Below, one piece after another: positions 9,131 through 18,023 of a stretch of 64,000 nt of DNA. The stretch's first letter is position 1. Each line of letters starts with the position of its first letter. The DNA comes from Ochrobactrum sp. RH2CCR150. Lineage in GTDB: Bacteria; Pseudomonadota; Alphaproteobacteria; Rhizobiales; Rhizobiaceae. Position numbers and translations under genes: made by a program. The stretch covers positions 310,001-374,000 of the forward strand of contig JACGXE010000004.1 in NCBI GenBank assembly GCA_014138095.1. Reading direction: 5' to 3'. A model generated the notes under the pieces. The model had not been told where the DNA came from and ran no database searches. It saw nothing but the letters and a program-made list of their open reading frames with translations.

Positions 9131-9784
9131 ATGAGCAATCCTATTGACCTTATCGCTAGCCTTGGTGTTGTTCCTGTTATCGCGATCGAACGCACGGAAG
9201 ATGCCATTCCTCTCGCCGATGCACTCCTCGAAGGCGGCTTGCCAGTTGCAGAAATCACGTTCCGCACGGAAGCTGCGGCGGATGTTCTGGCGGCAATTCG
9301 CGATGCGCGACCAGAGCTTTGCATTGGTGCAGGCACGATTCTTGACACTGCCAATCTCGATAAAGCTATCGAAAGCGGCGCGCGCTTTGGTCTGGCGCCA
9401 GGTTATGATCCGCGGATCGTTGACGCAGCATCAAAAGCTGATCTGCCTTTCTGCCCCGGCATCATGACGCCAACGGATCTGACGCTCGCCACAGCACAGG
9501 GCGTCCGTCTAGCAAAGTTCTTCCCGGCAGGGGTTGCAGGCGGCCCGAAAGCGCTGTCGGGTATTGCCGCGCCATTCGCACATCTCGGCGTGCGTTTCAT
9601 TCCGACCGGCGGCGTCACCGAAGACACGATCGGCGACTGGCTCGCGATCAAGCAGGTTGTGGCCGTGGGCGGCACCTGGATCGCCAAGACCGAAGACATT
9701 CGCGAGGGTCGCTTTGATGCGATCAGGAAAAATGCCGCCAGCGCTGTGAATGTGGCGCGCCAGGCGCTGGAGATGCGCGCATGA
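9131..9784 (+). CDS. 2-keto-3-deoxy-6-phosphogluconate (KDPG)-type aldolase
   Basis: 217 aa class I aldolase of the Eda family, which cleaves 2-keto-3-deoxy sugar-acid phosphates to pyruvate and an aldehyde. The active-site Glu and Arg are in AEITFRTEAA, the Schiff-base Lys is in RLAKFFPA, and the phosphate loop is in IPTGGVTEDTI. An in-frame upstream extension to 9059 overlaps the previous gene; the ATG at 9131 has AAGGA upstream and gives the usual family length. Its stop overlaps the next start by four bases. Presence of an aldolase of this type implies a dehydratase or keto-deoxy intermediate in the pathway, although no dehydratase gene is seen nearby. Confidence 0.9.
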   Translation: MSNPIDLIASLGVVPVIAIERTEDAIPLADALLEGGLPVAEITFRTEAAADVLAAIRDARPELCIGAGTILDTANLDKAIESGARFGLAPGYDPRIVDAASKADLPFCPGIMTPTDLTLATAQGVRLAKFFPAGVAGGPKALSGIAAPFAHLGVRFIPTGGVTEDTIGDWLAIKQVVAVGGTWIAKTEDIREGRFDAIRKNAASAVNVARQALEMRA

Positions 9785-10734
9785 GCAAGTATCAGCCAGC
9801 TACACAGCCGACGCTGTACTTTATCGGCGTAACCACCGGCAAAAGCTCGATCATGAAGGTGTTCCCGGCCTGGGCTGAGTATCTCGGCCTTAAAGACGCC
9901 GTCATCAAGGGTATCGACTTCAAATTACACGACGATCCCGAGGCTTACCGCGAAGCTGTTGAGTTCATTCGCAACGATCCGCTTTCATTGGGTGCGCTTG
10001 TTACCACACACAAGATCGACCTCTTCCACGCCTGCCGCGATATGTTCGACGTGATCGACCCCCATGCGCTGTTGATGGATGAGACAAGCTGCATATCCAA
10101 AAAAGATGGCAAACTCATCTGCCATGCAAAGGATCCGATCTCCTCGGGTCTGGCCATAGATGGTTTTTTGGGTGCCGACTATTTCGAGCGCACAGACGCA
10201 GATCTTTTCTCAATGGGCGCAGGCGGCTCCACCATCGCAATCACATGGCATCTGATGCGTAAGTCGCGTGGCAAGAATGTGCCGGCCCGTATTATTGTTT
10301 CCAATCGCAGCCAGCATCGTCTTGATGAAATCAAGCGCATTCATGCCGAAGTCGCGAGCGACGTTGCAGTTGAATATATTCTGGCCCCGCGCCCGGAAGA
10401 CAACGACGCTGTTCTCAACAGCCTCAAGCCCGGTTCGTTCATCATCAATGCAACCGGCCTCGGCAAAGACGCGCCCGGCTCGCCCTTATCCAATGCGGCG
10501 GCGTTCCCTGAAAAGTCAGTGGTTTGGGACCTCAACTATCGCGGCAATCTCGTTTTCCTTGATCAGGCGCGCGCGCAGAAACAGGCCAAGTCGCTCAATG
10601 TGGTCGACGGCTGGACTTACTTTATCCACGGCTGGACACAGGTCATCGCGGAAGTCTTCCATATTGACATTCCAACGAGCGGGCCTGCTTTTGACCGTAT
10701 TTCGGAAATCGCCATCGAAGCGGCAGGACGGTAG
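9781..10734 (+). CDS. Shikimate-dehydrogenase-family oxidoreductase
   Basis: 317 aa, longer than AroE (about 270). It has the family's N-terminal substrate domain with the catalytic Lys in GALVTTHKIDLF, and a Rossmann domain with GAGGSTIA near residue 145. The usual SxS shikimate carboxylate motif near the N-terminus is replaced (GVTTGKSSIMKVFP), so the ligand is probably not shikimate. It is translationally coupled to the aldolase. I read it as an NAD(P)-dependent dehydrogenase acting on a sugar-acid or sugar phosphate; the substrate is unknown. It is distinct from the AroE-like gene at 27820. Confidence 0.75.
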   Translation: MSKYQPATQPTLYFIGVTTGKSSIMKVFPAWAEYLGLKDAVIKGIDFKLHDDPEAYREAVEFIRNDPLSLGALVTTHKIDLFHACRDMFDVIDPHALLMDETSCISKKDGKLICHAKDPISSGLAIDGFLGADYFERTDADLFSMGAGGSTIAITWHLMRKSRGKNVPARIIVSNRSQHRLDEIKRIHAEVASDVAVEYILAPRPEDNDAVLNSLKPGSFIINATGLGKDAPGSPLSNAAAFPEKSVVWDLNYRGNLVFLDQARAQKQAKSLNVVDGWTYFIHGWTQVIAEVFHIDIPTSGPAFDRISEIAIEAAGR

Positions 10735-10736
10735 AG

Positions 10737-11666
10737 ATGGTACAGCGTATTCTCGTTACGCCACGCTCGCTCACCGCCGAGCCGCATCCGCATATCGAAA
10801 ACCTGCGCAATTCAGGTTTCGAAATCGTCTACTCCACGCCGGGCAAAACACCTGACGAGGATGAGCTTGTGCGCCTCGTGAGCGATGTTTCGGGCTGGCT
10901 CGCCGGTGTTGAACCGGTCTCACCGCGTGTCATCGAAGCCGCACGAGCGCTTAAAGCCATCAGCCGAAACGGCGTGGGCACCGATAATCTTCCGGTTGAG
11001 CTGCTCACCGAGCGTGGCATCAGAGTGTTGATTGCAGAAGGTGCAAACTCGCTGGGCGTTGCCGAGTTGGCGATTGGCCTGATCTTCAGCGCGCTACGCT
11101 CTATACCCCAGGCAGATACCGGTATCAAAGCCGGTGGATGGCCCCGCCAGCGCGGCATCGAAATTCGAGGCCGCACTGTCGGCGTGATCGGTTGCGGCGC
11201 GATTGGCCGCGAGGTTGCACGCATGCTGGTAGCAGTCGGCGCAAGAGTCCTGGGTTATGATCCGCTCAAGCCAGATCTTGGGCTCTCTGCTGGCTCTTTC
11301 AGTTTTGCCGAGGTGGACGATATCATCGCGCAAGCCGATATCATTACGCTACATTGCCCTGCACCCCGCGACGGCTCGACGCTGATCTCACGCGAGCGAT
11401 TGGCCGCAGCAAAGCCGGGTCTCATCCTCGTAAATACGGCGCGCGCGAAACTGGTCGACGACCGCGCCCTTATCGACGCTTTGAACAGTGGCCAGTTGTC
11501 CAACTATGCGACGGATGTGTTCGAACAGGAACCGCCGCTCTCCCTGGAGCTTGCTGCGCATCCAAGGGTCATAGCAACCAGCCATATCGGTGGTTTCACT
11601 GCGGAAAGCGTAGACAGAGCCACCAGGATTGCCGCGGACAATCTGGTCGCCGCGCTCAAAAACTAA
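10737..11666 (+). CDS. D-isomer-specific 2-hydroxyacid dehydrogenase (phosphoglycerate dehydrogenase-like)
   Basis: 309 aa NAD-dependent dehydrogenase. The nucleotide fold GRTVGVIGCGAIGREVA is central, and the catalytic set is Arg in NTARAKLVDD, Glu in FEQEPP and His in SHIGGFTAES. It starts two bases after the previous stop. There is no C-terminal ACT domain, so it is not a serine-pathway SerA of the long type. In this operon it may oxidise a 2-hydroxy acid or phosphorylated sugar acid. Confidence 0.85.
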   Translation: MVQRILVTPRSLTAEPHPHIENLRNSGFEIVYSTPGKTPDEDELVRLVSDVSGWLAGVEPVSPRVIEAARALKAISRNGVGTDNLPVELLTERGIRVLIAEGANSLGVAELAIGLIFSALRSIPQADTGIKAGGWPRQRGIEIRGRTVGVIGCGAIGREVARMLVAVGARVLGYDPLKPDLGLSAGSFSFAEVDDIIAQADIITLHCPAPRDGSTLISRERLAAAKPGLILVNTARAKLVDDRALIDALNSGQLSNYATDVFEQEPPLSLELAAHPRVIATSHIGGFTAESVDRATRIAADNLVAALKN

Positions 11667-11678
11667 AAGGACTTCAAA

Positions 11679-12545
11679 ATGCCGGGATGTTTGCAGGAAA
11701 TTGCCGAAACGCTTCCACTGGAGGATTATCTGCGCAGACCAGCCACGCCCGGCATTCGTATTTTATGGCTGGGACAAGCGGGCTTTGTGCTGGAGGCCTT
11801 CGAGAAACGCATTGTCATCGACCCTTATCTTTCCGATAGCCTGGCCGAGAAATATAAAGGCACGAGCAGACCGCATATACGCATGATGCCCCCTCCGGTT
11901 GCGCCGGACGGCATTCATTTTGTCGATCTTGTGGCCTGCACACACGCTCATACCGACCATATGGATCCCGGCACTCTACCAGCGCTTCTGACACAGAATC
12001 CCAACGCAACCTTGCTTGTTCCCCGGGCTATGAAGGACCAGGCTCTAACGCGCTCGGGCGTCGATGAAAAGCGCCTTGTATTGATCGGCGCTCAAGAGAG
12101 ATATTCGCTGGGGCCAATCAAGATCGCCGCAACCCGCGCGGCCCATGAAGCGCTGGAAACAGACCAGAACGGCGATCACAAGTTCCTCGGTTATGTATTT
12201 GATTGCGGGGCACTCCGTATCTGGCATTCTGGTGACTGCATACCGTATGAAGGTTTGGAAGCCGAAGTTGCCGCTCATAATCCTCATGTGGCGTTATTAC
12301 CGGTAAATGGCCGCAGTCCCGAACTTTCGAATAACGGTGTTCCCGGCAACTTCACACTACAAGAAGCAGTCGCGCTGACCCAGCATATAGGCGCTACTGA
12401 TCTGGTCGCTCATCATTACGGCTTGTTCGAATTCAACACCGAAGCGCCGGAAAACATCGACGCTGCGGCTCGATCTGCTGGTGATCTTCATGTACACCGT
12501 ACACGCATTAAGGTCGCCCTTGTAAGCAGTGCTCTAACCTATTGA
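11679..12545 (+). CDS. UlaG-like metallo-beta-lactamase-fold hydrolase (putative lactonase)
   Basis: 288 aa cytoplasmic metallo-hydrolase. The metal motif is THAHTDHMDP (HxHxDH) near residues 89-95, with a later HSGDC Asp ligand and a C-terminal AHHYG His. It resembles L-ascorbate-6-phosphate lactonase UlaG in layout. A lactonase fits a pathway in which a sugar (phosphate) is oxidised to a lactone before the KDPG-type aldolase. Last gene of the plus operon before the RpiR regulator. Confidence 0.82.
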   Translation: MPGCLQEIAETLPLEDYLRRPATPGIRILWLGQAGFVLEAFEKRIVIDPYLSDSLAEKYKGTSRPHIRMMPPPVAPDGIHFVDLVACTHAHTDHMDPGTLPALLTQNPNATLLVPRAMKDQALTRSGVDEKRLVLIGAQERYSLGPIKIAATRAAHEALETDQNGDHKFLGYVFDCGALRIWHSGDCIPYEGLEAEVAAHNPHVALLPVNGRSPELSNNGVPGNFTLQEAVALTQHIGATDLVAHHYGLFEFNTEAPENIDAAARSAGDLHVHRTRIKVALVSSALTY

Positions 12546-12650
12546 AACCATGCGTGATGCTTGCCAAAAATCGATTCCGGTTTTGGAGCCGATACGCTAA
12601 CATATTGAAAAAGCGTTCCGGCCCTTGAGCCGTCAGAGGGATTTTCTTGA

Positions 12651-13541
12651 ATGGATAATGATGCGCGTAGTGAAACGCGTGGCCTGAATGGTCGCAATAT
12701 TATTGAAGTTATTCGCACAATGCGACCGGAGCTGCGGAAGTCGGATCGTAAAGTCGCTGACGTTGTCCTCGACGATCCTCACCGCATCATGAATGCAACC
12801 GTCAGCGAGACTGCAACACTTGCCGACGTCAGCCAACCTACCGTATTGCGTTTTGCGACGGCCATCGGCTGCTCCGGCTTCCAGGATCTGAAAATCAGGC
12901 TCGCTCAAAGTCTGGCGCTCGGGACGCCCGCTACGCATTCAGTGCTGGTCGAGACGGACGAGCCAGAAGTCGTTGCAGAAAAGATCTTCGATTATACGAT
13001 GACCAGCCTCGACTGGGCGCGGTCGCGATTGGACAAGATCGCCCTTCACAAAGCAATCGATATCCTGACAAAGTGCAATTCGATTGTGTTTTTCGGTTTC
13101 GGCGCTTCCGGCATCGTAGCACGCGATGCACAGCAGAAATTTCCACTATTCGGTGTGCCATGCGGTGCCGAGCTCGATTCGCATCAACAATTGATGGTGG
13201 CATCGATGATGAAGCCGGGCGCAGTCGCGTTCGTCATCTCCAATACTGGCACCACACGCTCAATCATCGAAATCGCCCGCATCGCCCGGGAAAACGGTGC
13301 GTCTGTCATTGGGATGACAGGTTCAGACTCGCCGTTGACCAACTATTGCGATGTTTCTCTTATTGTTGAGACACTTGAAAACACCAATATGTACACGCCG
13401 ACCATTTCGCGTATCGCCGCTTTGGTTGTCATCGATATTCTCTCCACCAGCGTCGCTATGCGTCGTCCTACGGACCAGCATGACCGCATTCATCGCATGA
13501 AGCGTTTGCTCAGTGATATGCGCAAGATGCAGCCGATCTAA
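12651..13541 (+). CDS. MurR/RpiR-family transcriptional regulator
   Basis: 296 aa. The N-terminal RpiR helix-turn-helix spans about residues 20-90 (ETATLADVSQPTVLRFATAIGCSGF), and a SIS sugar-phosphate-binding domain lies at about 125-260 (FFGFGASGIVARDAQQKF). It is probably the regulator of the divergent catabolic genes, sensing a phosphosugar made by the FGGY kinase. It starts 105 bases after the lactonase and ends convergently with the SDR at 13619, sharing a hairpin terminator with it. Confidence 0.9.
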   Translation: MDNDARSETRGLNGRNIIEVIRTMRPELRKSDRKVADVVLDDPHRIMNATVSETATLADVSQPTVLRFATAIGCSGFQDLKIRLAQSLALGTPATHSVLVETDEPEVVAEKIFDYTMTSLDWARSRLDKIALHKAIDILTKCNSIVFFGFGASGIVARDAQQKFPLFGVPCGAELDSHQQLMVASMMKPGAVAFVISNTGTTRSIIEIARIARENGASVIGMTGSDSPLTNYCDVSLIVETLENTNMYTPTISRIAALVVIDILSTSVAMRRPTDQHDRIHRMKRLLSDMRKMQPI

Positions 13542-13547
13542 GGGATG

Positions 13548-13580
13548 AAAAAATGCCGGAATTGTAGGAGCAATTCCGGC
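13548..13580 (-). terminator. Rho-independent terminator of the 13619-19109 operon
   Basis: Arms 13555-13564 and 13571-13580 form a perfect 10-bp stem with a six-base loop. On the minus strand it is followed by a run of six T (13548-13553). The same stem may also end the plus-strand rpiR transcript. Confidence 0.8.
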
Positions 13581-13618
13581 CAGCATTTCTCCAGGAAGAG
13601 AATTATCGAGTGACGTCC

Positions 13619-14407
13619 TCAAAGTGACTTGAGCATCCCCCCATCGACGAAATAGGTTGACCCAACGCTATAGCTTGCACGGGACGAGCACAGGAACACG
13701 AAGAAATGCGCGAGCTCTTCCGGCGTACCAAAGCGCTTGGCGGCTGCATGTTCGTTGGCAACATCCTGAAGATAGCCTTCCCAGTTGCCGCCCTTATCGG
13801 CTGTGAGCTGCTTGGCGGTCTTCACCCAATCAGGCGTGAGAATCAGACCCGGGTTAACGCAATTGACGCGGATATTGTCCCCAATCACCTCGGTCGAGAG
13901 TGTTTTGGAGAACATCATCAAAGCTGATTTGGTGACATTGTAAATCGGCTCATACCAAAGTGGCTGTACAGCACAGATAGAAGCGTTATGCAGCACTACA
14001 CCGCCGCCTTTGGCCTTCATCTGTGGCACCAGTCCACGCGCAAGGCGCACTGCCGCCATCACATGCAGATCCCAATAGAACTGCCACTTATCGTCCGGCG
14101 CATCCATGATCGTTTCATTGGAGCCGGTACCCGCATTGTTGATGAGAATATCGGTACCGCCTGCGGAAGCTGCGGCAGCGATAACAGCGTCAGTGCCTTC
14201 CACGGTCGACACATCTGCCGCCACACCGATAGCATTGACTCCGGACTTTTCAGCAATGCGCTGCGCTTCAGCTTCTACACGTTCTTTGCCACGCGCTACC
14301 AGCACAAGGTTCGTACCTTCTGCGGCCAATCCTTCGGCAATGGCCAAGCCAATCCCGACCGACGCGCCGGTGATTACGGCGGTCTTTCCCTTCAATTGCA
14401 GATCCAT
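13619..14407 (-). CDS. SDR-family oxidoreductase
   Basis: 262 aa short-chain dehydrogenase with TGASVGIG cofactor loop, NNAG, Ser in HNASICA and the YNVTK catalytic pair. Insertion of about ten residues before the C-terminal VDGGMLKSL end is common in this family. It is the last gene of an ABC-transporter operon and probably oxidises the imported sugar. Specific substrate unknown. Confidence 0.87.
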   Translation of the reverse strand: MDLQLKGKTAVITGASVGIGLAIAEGLAAEGTNLVLVARGKERVEAEAQRIAEKSGVNAIGVAADVSTVEGTDAVIAAAASAGGTDILINNAGTGSNETIMDAPDDKWQFYWDLHVMAAVRLARGLVPQMKAKGGGVVLHNASICAVQPLWYEPIYNVTKSALMMFSKTLSTEVIGDNIRVNCVNPGLILTPDWVKTAKQLTADKGGNWEGYLQDVANEHAAAKRFGTPEELAHFFVFLCSSRASYSVGSTYFVDGGMLKSL

Positions 14408-14442
14408 AATAACTCCTGCGATACATACAGCCGCGCGGCTGC

Positions 14443-15429
14443 CTATTTTGCGATGAGGATATTGTCGCGATCCATGGTGACGGCGACGGTGAGAATGAGA
14501 ACAGCGCCGAAGACGATCTGCTGTGAAAAGATGTCGATACCGACAAATGTCATGCCTATACGCACGACCGACACGATGAGCGCTCCGACCAGCGTGCGTC
14601 CGACGCCGCCAAGCCCGCCGGTGATCGGTGTGCCGCCAACGAGAACAGCGGCGATAGCTGGAAGAAGCAGCTGGCTAGCGCCAGTTGGCGAACCGCTTGT
14701 CATGCGCGCTGCAAGCATGATACCCGCGACAGCCGCAAAAAGCGCCGACAATACGAAGGCCACAACCTTCTGGCGATCCACGTGGATACCGGCGGCAATT
14801 GCGGCGGGTTCACCGGCACCAATGGCATAGCAATAGCGACCAAAGCGCGTATAGCGCTGGATATATATGCCAATAAGGCACATCAGTAGCCCGACAAGAA
14901 TGATGTTTGGAATTCCAAACGTCGTACCGGCAATCCAGTTAAGCATTGGACGGTCGGCCGCGCTGATGCCGATGCTACGTGCTTTGGAGATATAAAGCGC
15001 AATTCCGGAGACGACGCCACCAGTTGCAAGTGTTGCGATAAAGGACGGAATTTTTAAGCGCACATGCACAAGGCCGCTGAAAAGACCGGAAGCAACGCCG
15101 CAGAGAAGCGCAATTGGAAAGGCTAGCAGCCCAAGTTCTGGCAAAAGCATCGCCGTCACCACGCTTGCAAGCGATGCGACCGCAGGCAAACTCAGATCAA
15201 TGCCACCAATCACAATGACAAAAGACAGACCAGCAGCAAGCGTGAACAGCGCCATGGTATCTGCAAGCAGAACCAGCCCGGTATTGACGCTGGCAAAGCC
15301 CGGCGAATAGACCGAGACAAGCACCACCATAACGACCAGAAAGGCAAGCGGTGCATATTGGCGTAGCTGAGCTGCGCTAAATCGAGGGGATGCGCCGGAA
15401 ACGTTGGAGAGAGCGGTTTTCTCGTTCAT
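14443..15429 (-). CDS. Ribose-type ABC transporter permease (second of a pair)
   Basis: 328 aa membrane permease of the RbsC group, with many hydrophobic helices, the cytoplasmic loop AIGAGEPAAIAAGI and a GGTPITGGLGG segment. It differs clearly from the other permease at 16938, so the pore is probably a heterodimer, as in LsrCD- or RhaPQ-type importers. It starts two bases after the ATPase stop. Confidence 0.9.
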   Translation of the reverse strand: MNEKTALSNVSGASPRFSAAQLRQYAPLAFLVVMVVLVSVYSPGFASVNTGLVLLADTMALFTLAAGLSFVIVIGGIDLSLPAVASLASVVTAMLLPELGLLAFPIALLCGVASGLFSGLVHVRLKIPSFIATLATGGVVSGIALYISKARSIGISAADRPMLNWIAGTTFGIPNIILVGLLMCLIGIYIQRYTRFGRYCYAIGAGEPAAIAAGIHVDRQKVVAFVLSALFAAVAGIMLAARMTSGSPTGASQLLLPAIAAVLVGGTPITGGLGGVGRTLVGALIVSVVRIGMTFVGIDIFSQQIVFGAVLILTVAVTMDRDNILIAK

Positions 15430-15431
15430 GA

Positions 15432-16934
15432 TCAGACCATATGTTCAACGAGCTGCACCTGAGACGGCTTGGACCCAGTCGGGGCAGGAATACGTGCGGT
15501 GATTTCGCCATCGCGCATGACAAGAATATTGTGCGAAAGGCCGATGGTCTCTTCGAGAGTGTCGGCGATGAGGATGATCGCATAGCCCTCGCGGCTTAAT
15601 TGACGCATCAGGCGGAAGATTTCCTCCTTCGCGCCCACATCGACACCGCGCGTTGGATGATCGAGGATCAGAATGCGCGAACCAGCCGTCAGCCACTTGG
15701 CCAGAACCACTTTCTGCTGGTTGCCGCCGCTCAGTGCCTGACACAAAGCATGAGGCCCCGGCGCATGAATGGAGAGTTTCTTGATCCAGTCTTCGGCCAG
15801 AACCGTTTCACGATTATGCTGAATACCGATGGAGCCTTCGACAACATCAAGACGCGACAACGTAATGTTGGAAGCAATCGGCATCATCATGACGAGACCT
15901 TCAAGCCTACGTTCACTTGGAATATAGCCAATGCCCCGCGACACAGCTTCTGTCGGATTGGCAAGTTTTACCGCCTTACCCTTCAGCAGCATCTCACCGG
16001 ATGTCGGCGTCTCAAAACCGAAAAAGCTGCGGATCAGTTCTTCACGTCCCGAACCAATGACGCCTGCAATGCCAAGTATCTCGCCTTCGCGAAGCGTCAG
16101 ATCGATATTATGATATTTGCCAGTGCACGACAGATTACGCGCTTCAAGCGCAATCTGCATACTGGGTTCGGTTTGCTCCGACTCCAGATAATATTCGGTG
16201 TGCATCTCGCGACCCACCATGATGCGGTGAAGATCCGCATCGTTGACACTCTCCGCATCCATCGTGGCAACGCCCTGCCCGTCTTTCATCACATAGATGC
16301 GATCACTGATTTCCAGCACCTCATCGAGACGGTGCGAAACAAAGACAAAGCTTGCGCGTGATTTAAGCGCCCGAACACGCTCAAAAAGGATGTCGATTTC
16401 TGATTGCTCCAACACCGATGTCGGCTCGTCGAGCAAAATGATCAGATCACCATCAACGCGATCCGCCAATGACAGCGCCTTGGCGAGTTCCACCATCTGG
16501 CGCTCGGCAAAAGTAAGATCACCCGCAAGCGTCGCCGGATCGGCATGAATACCGACCTGCTTCAAATGCTTGGCGGCGGCTTCATTCATCTTGCGCCAGT
16601 TAACCAGACCAAAGCGGATAAAACGCTGCTCCTGCCCTAAAAAAATGTTCTGCGCGATGGAAAGGTTCAGCAGCAACGACTGCTCCTGAAATACCATTGC
16701 AACGCCCTGCTCATTTGCCTGTTGCGGCGAGCTGACGGCAAAAGGCCTTCCGTTGCGGGTGATCGTGCCTGTGCTTGGGCGCTGTGTGCCGGCGAGAATA
16801 CGCATGAGTGTGGATTTACCCGCGCCATTTTCGCCCACAAGCCCAACCACTTCGCCCGGGCGAATTTCCAAATCCACGCCCTTAAGAGCATGAACACTGC
16901 CAAATGATTTTGTCAGTCCACTGATCGTCAACAT
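15432..16934 (-). CDS. Ribose-type ABC transporter, tandem ATP-binding protein
   Basis: 500 aa, two nucleotide-binding domains. Walker A GENGAGKST and Walker B IILLDEPTS lie in the first half; a degenerate P-loop (GVIGSGREE), signature LSGGNQQKV and Walker B LILDHPTRGVD lie in the second. The Glu after the Walker B Asp in the second domain is replaced by His (DHP rather than DEP), which would leave that site without the usual catalytic base. This is a visible departure from the paralogue at 5579, which keeps DEP. It is flanked directly by both permease genes. Confidence 0.92.
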   Translation of the reverse strand: MLTISGLTKSFGSVHALKGVDLEIRPGEVVGLVGENGAGKSTLMRILAGTQRPSTGTITRNGRPFAVSSPQQANEQGVAMVFQEQSLLLNLSIAQNIFLGQEQRFIRFGLVNWRKMNEAAAKHLKQVGIHADPATLAGDLTFAERQMVELAKALSLADRVDGDLIILLDEPTSVLEQSEIDILFERVRALKSRASFVFVSHRLDEVLEISDRIYVMKDGQGVATMDAESVNDADLHRIMVGREMHTEYYLESEQTEPSMQIALEARNLSCTGKYHNIDLTLREGEILGIAGVIGSGREELIRSFFGFETPTSGEMLLKGKAVKLANPTEAVSRGIGYIPSERRLEGLVMMMPIASNITLSRLDVVEGSIGIQHNRETVLAEDWIKKLSIHAPGPHALCQALSGGNQQKVVLAKWLTAGSRILILDHPTRGVDVGAKEEIFRLMRQLSREGYAIILIADTLEETIGLSHNILVMRDGEITARIPAPTGSKPSQVQLVEHMV

Positions 16935-16937
16935 GGT

Positions 16938-17960
16938 TTATTTCACAATCTTGAAGCGTGTGCGGCGTGTGGCATAGGCAACGGCTCCAATGATCATCAG
17001 ACCAAGAAATGCCTGTTGCAGATATGGTGGAATGCCGAGCAGAACCATGCCGTTAGCAAGAACAGAAACAATGAGAACCCCTATGAGTGATTGTAGGACA
17101 CCCCCCTGTCCGCCCAAAAGCGAGGTTCCGCCAACAACGACGGCCGTAATCGTCGTGAACAGCCGTCCAGTACCAATATCGGCATTGCCCTGACCAAGCT
17201 GGGCTGCGGCGAGCACTGCACCAAGTCCGTAAAACGCACCTGCCATTGCAAAGACGAGCAACTTGGTGCGCAGCACGGATACGCCGGAAAGCACCGCGAT
17301 ATCCTCGCCGCCGCCAAGCGCATAGATGTGGCGACCGAGACGCGTGTGGTTCTGCACCACCCAGGCCACGAGCAGAGCAGCAAGTGCAATCCAGACGGTG
17401 AAAGGAAGACCGGCAAAACGTTCAAGAGCGAAACTGCGGACTGCCGATTCGCGAATAGCAATTGTGCCACCGCCGACCATCAAAGTGGCAATGCCAAGTC
17501 CGATAAACCACATGCCAAGCGTCATCATGAAAGATGGTATGCGCAGGATGACATGCAGCAGGCCGGAAAATGCTCCCATTGCGGCGCCAACGGCAATTGC
17601 AGCAATCACGCCAAGAACACTTCCAAGCAATGAGCTATCAGCTGCAACCATGGACGCCAGCACCACGCCTGCCAACGCCATGACGCCTTCAACAGAAAGA
17701 TCGATGCTGCCAAGCAGGATCACGAATGTTGCGCCGAGCGTCAGCACGGCCGGGATGGCCGCAGCTGATGCGATACGGGCGAAATTGTTGACCGAGAAAA
17801 AGTTCGGGCTAATCAGCCCCAAACCTATGCACAGCACGAGCAACACGATCAGCGGCGCGAGCCGGCGCATCAGCTCCGGCAATCGGCTTTGGATACCGTT
17901 TTTAGACATGGCTACGCCTTTAGCGTCAGCCGGAGTGAAATCGTGGCTCGCAACTCTCAT
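16938..17960 (-). CDS. Ribose-type ABC transporter permease (first of a pair)
   Basis: 340 aa permease of the RbsC group. The ATG at 17960 has AGGAAA eight bases upstream; a second in-frame ATG at 17909 (MSKNG) would remove 17 hydrophilic residues and is also plausible. Multiple transmembrane segments begin near residue 36. It carries the ALGGGEDIAVLSGV loop and the GGTSLLGGQGG segment. Works with the permease at 14443 and ATPase at 15432. Confidence 0.9.
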   Translation of the reverse strand: MRVASHDFTPADAKGVAMSKNGIQSRLPELMRRLAPLIVLLVLCIGLGLISPNFFSVNNFARIASAAAIPAVLTLGATFVILLGSIDLSVEGVMALAGVVLASMVAADSSLLGSVLGVIAAIAVGAAMGAFSGLLHVILRIPSFMMTLGMWFIGLGIATLMVGGGTIAIRESAVRSFALERFAGLPFTVWIALAALLVAWVVQNHTRLGRHIYALGGGEDIAVLSGVSVLRTKLLVFAMAGAFYGLGAVLAAAQLGQGNADIGTGRLFTTITAVVVGGTSLLGGQGGVLQSLIGVLIVSVLANGMVLLGIPPYLQQAFLGLMIIGAVAYATRRTRFKIVK

Positions 17961-18023
17961 ATGCTTTTCCTGTCAAGCAATATTCCGCCGAGCATGGCGG
18001 GAGGCTTCAGACCGCGAGGCGTA

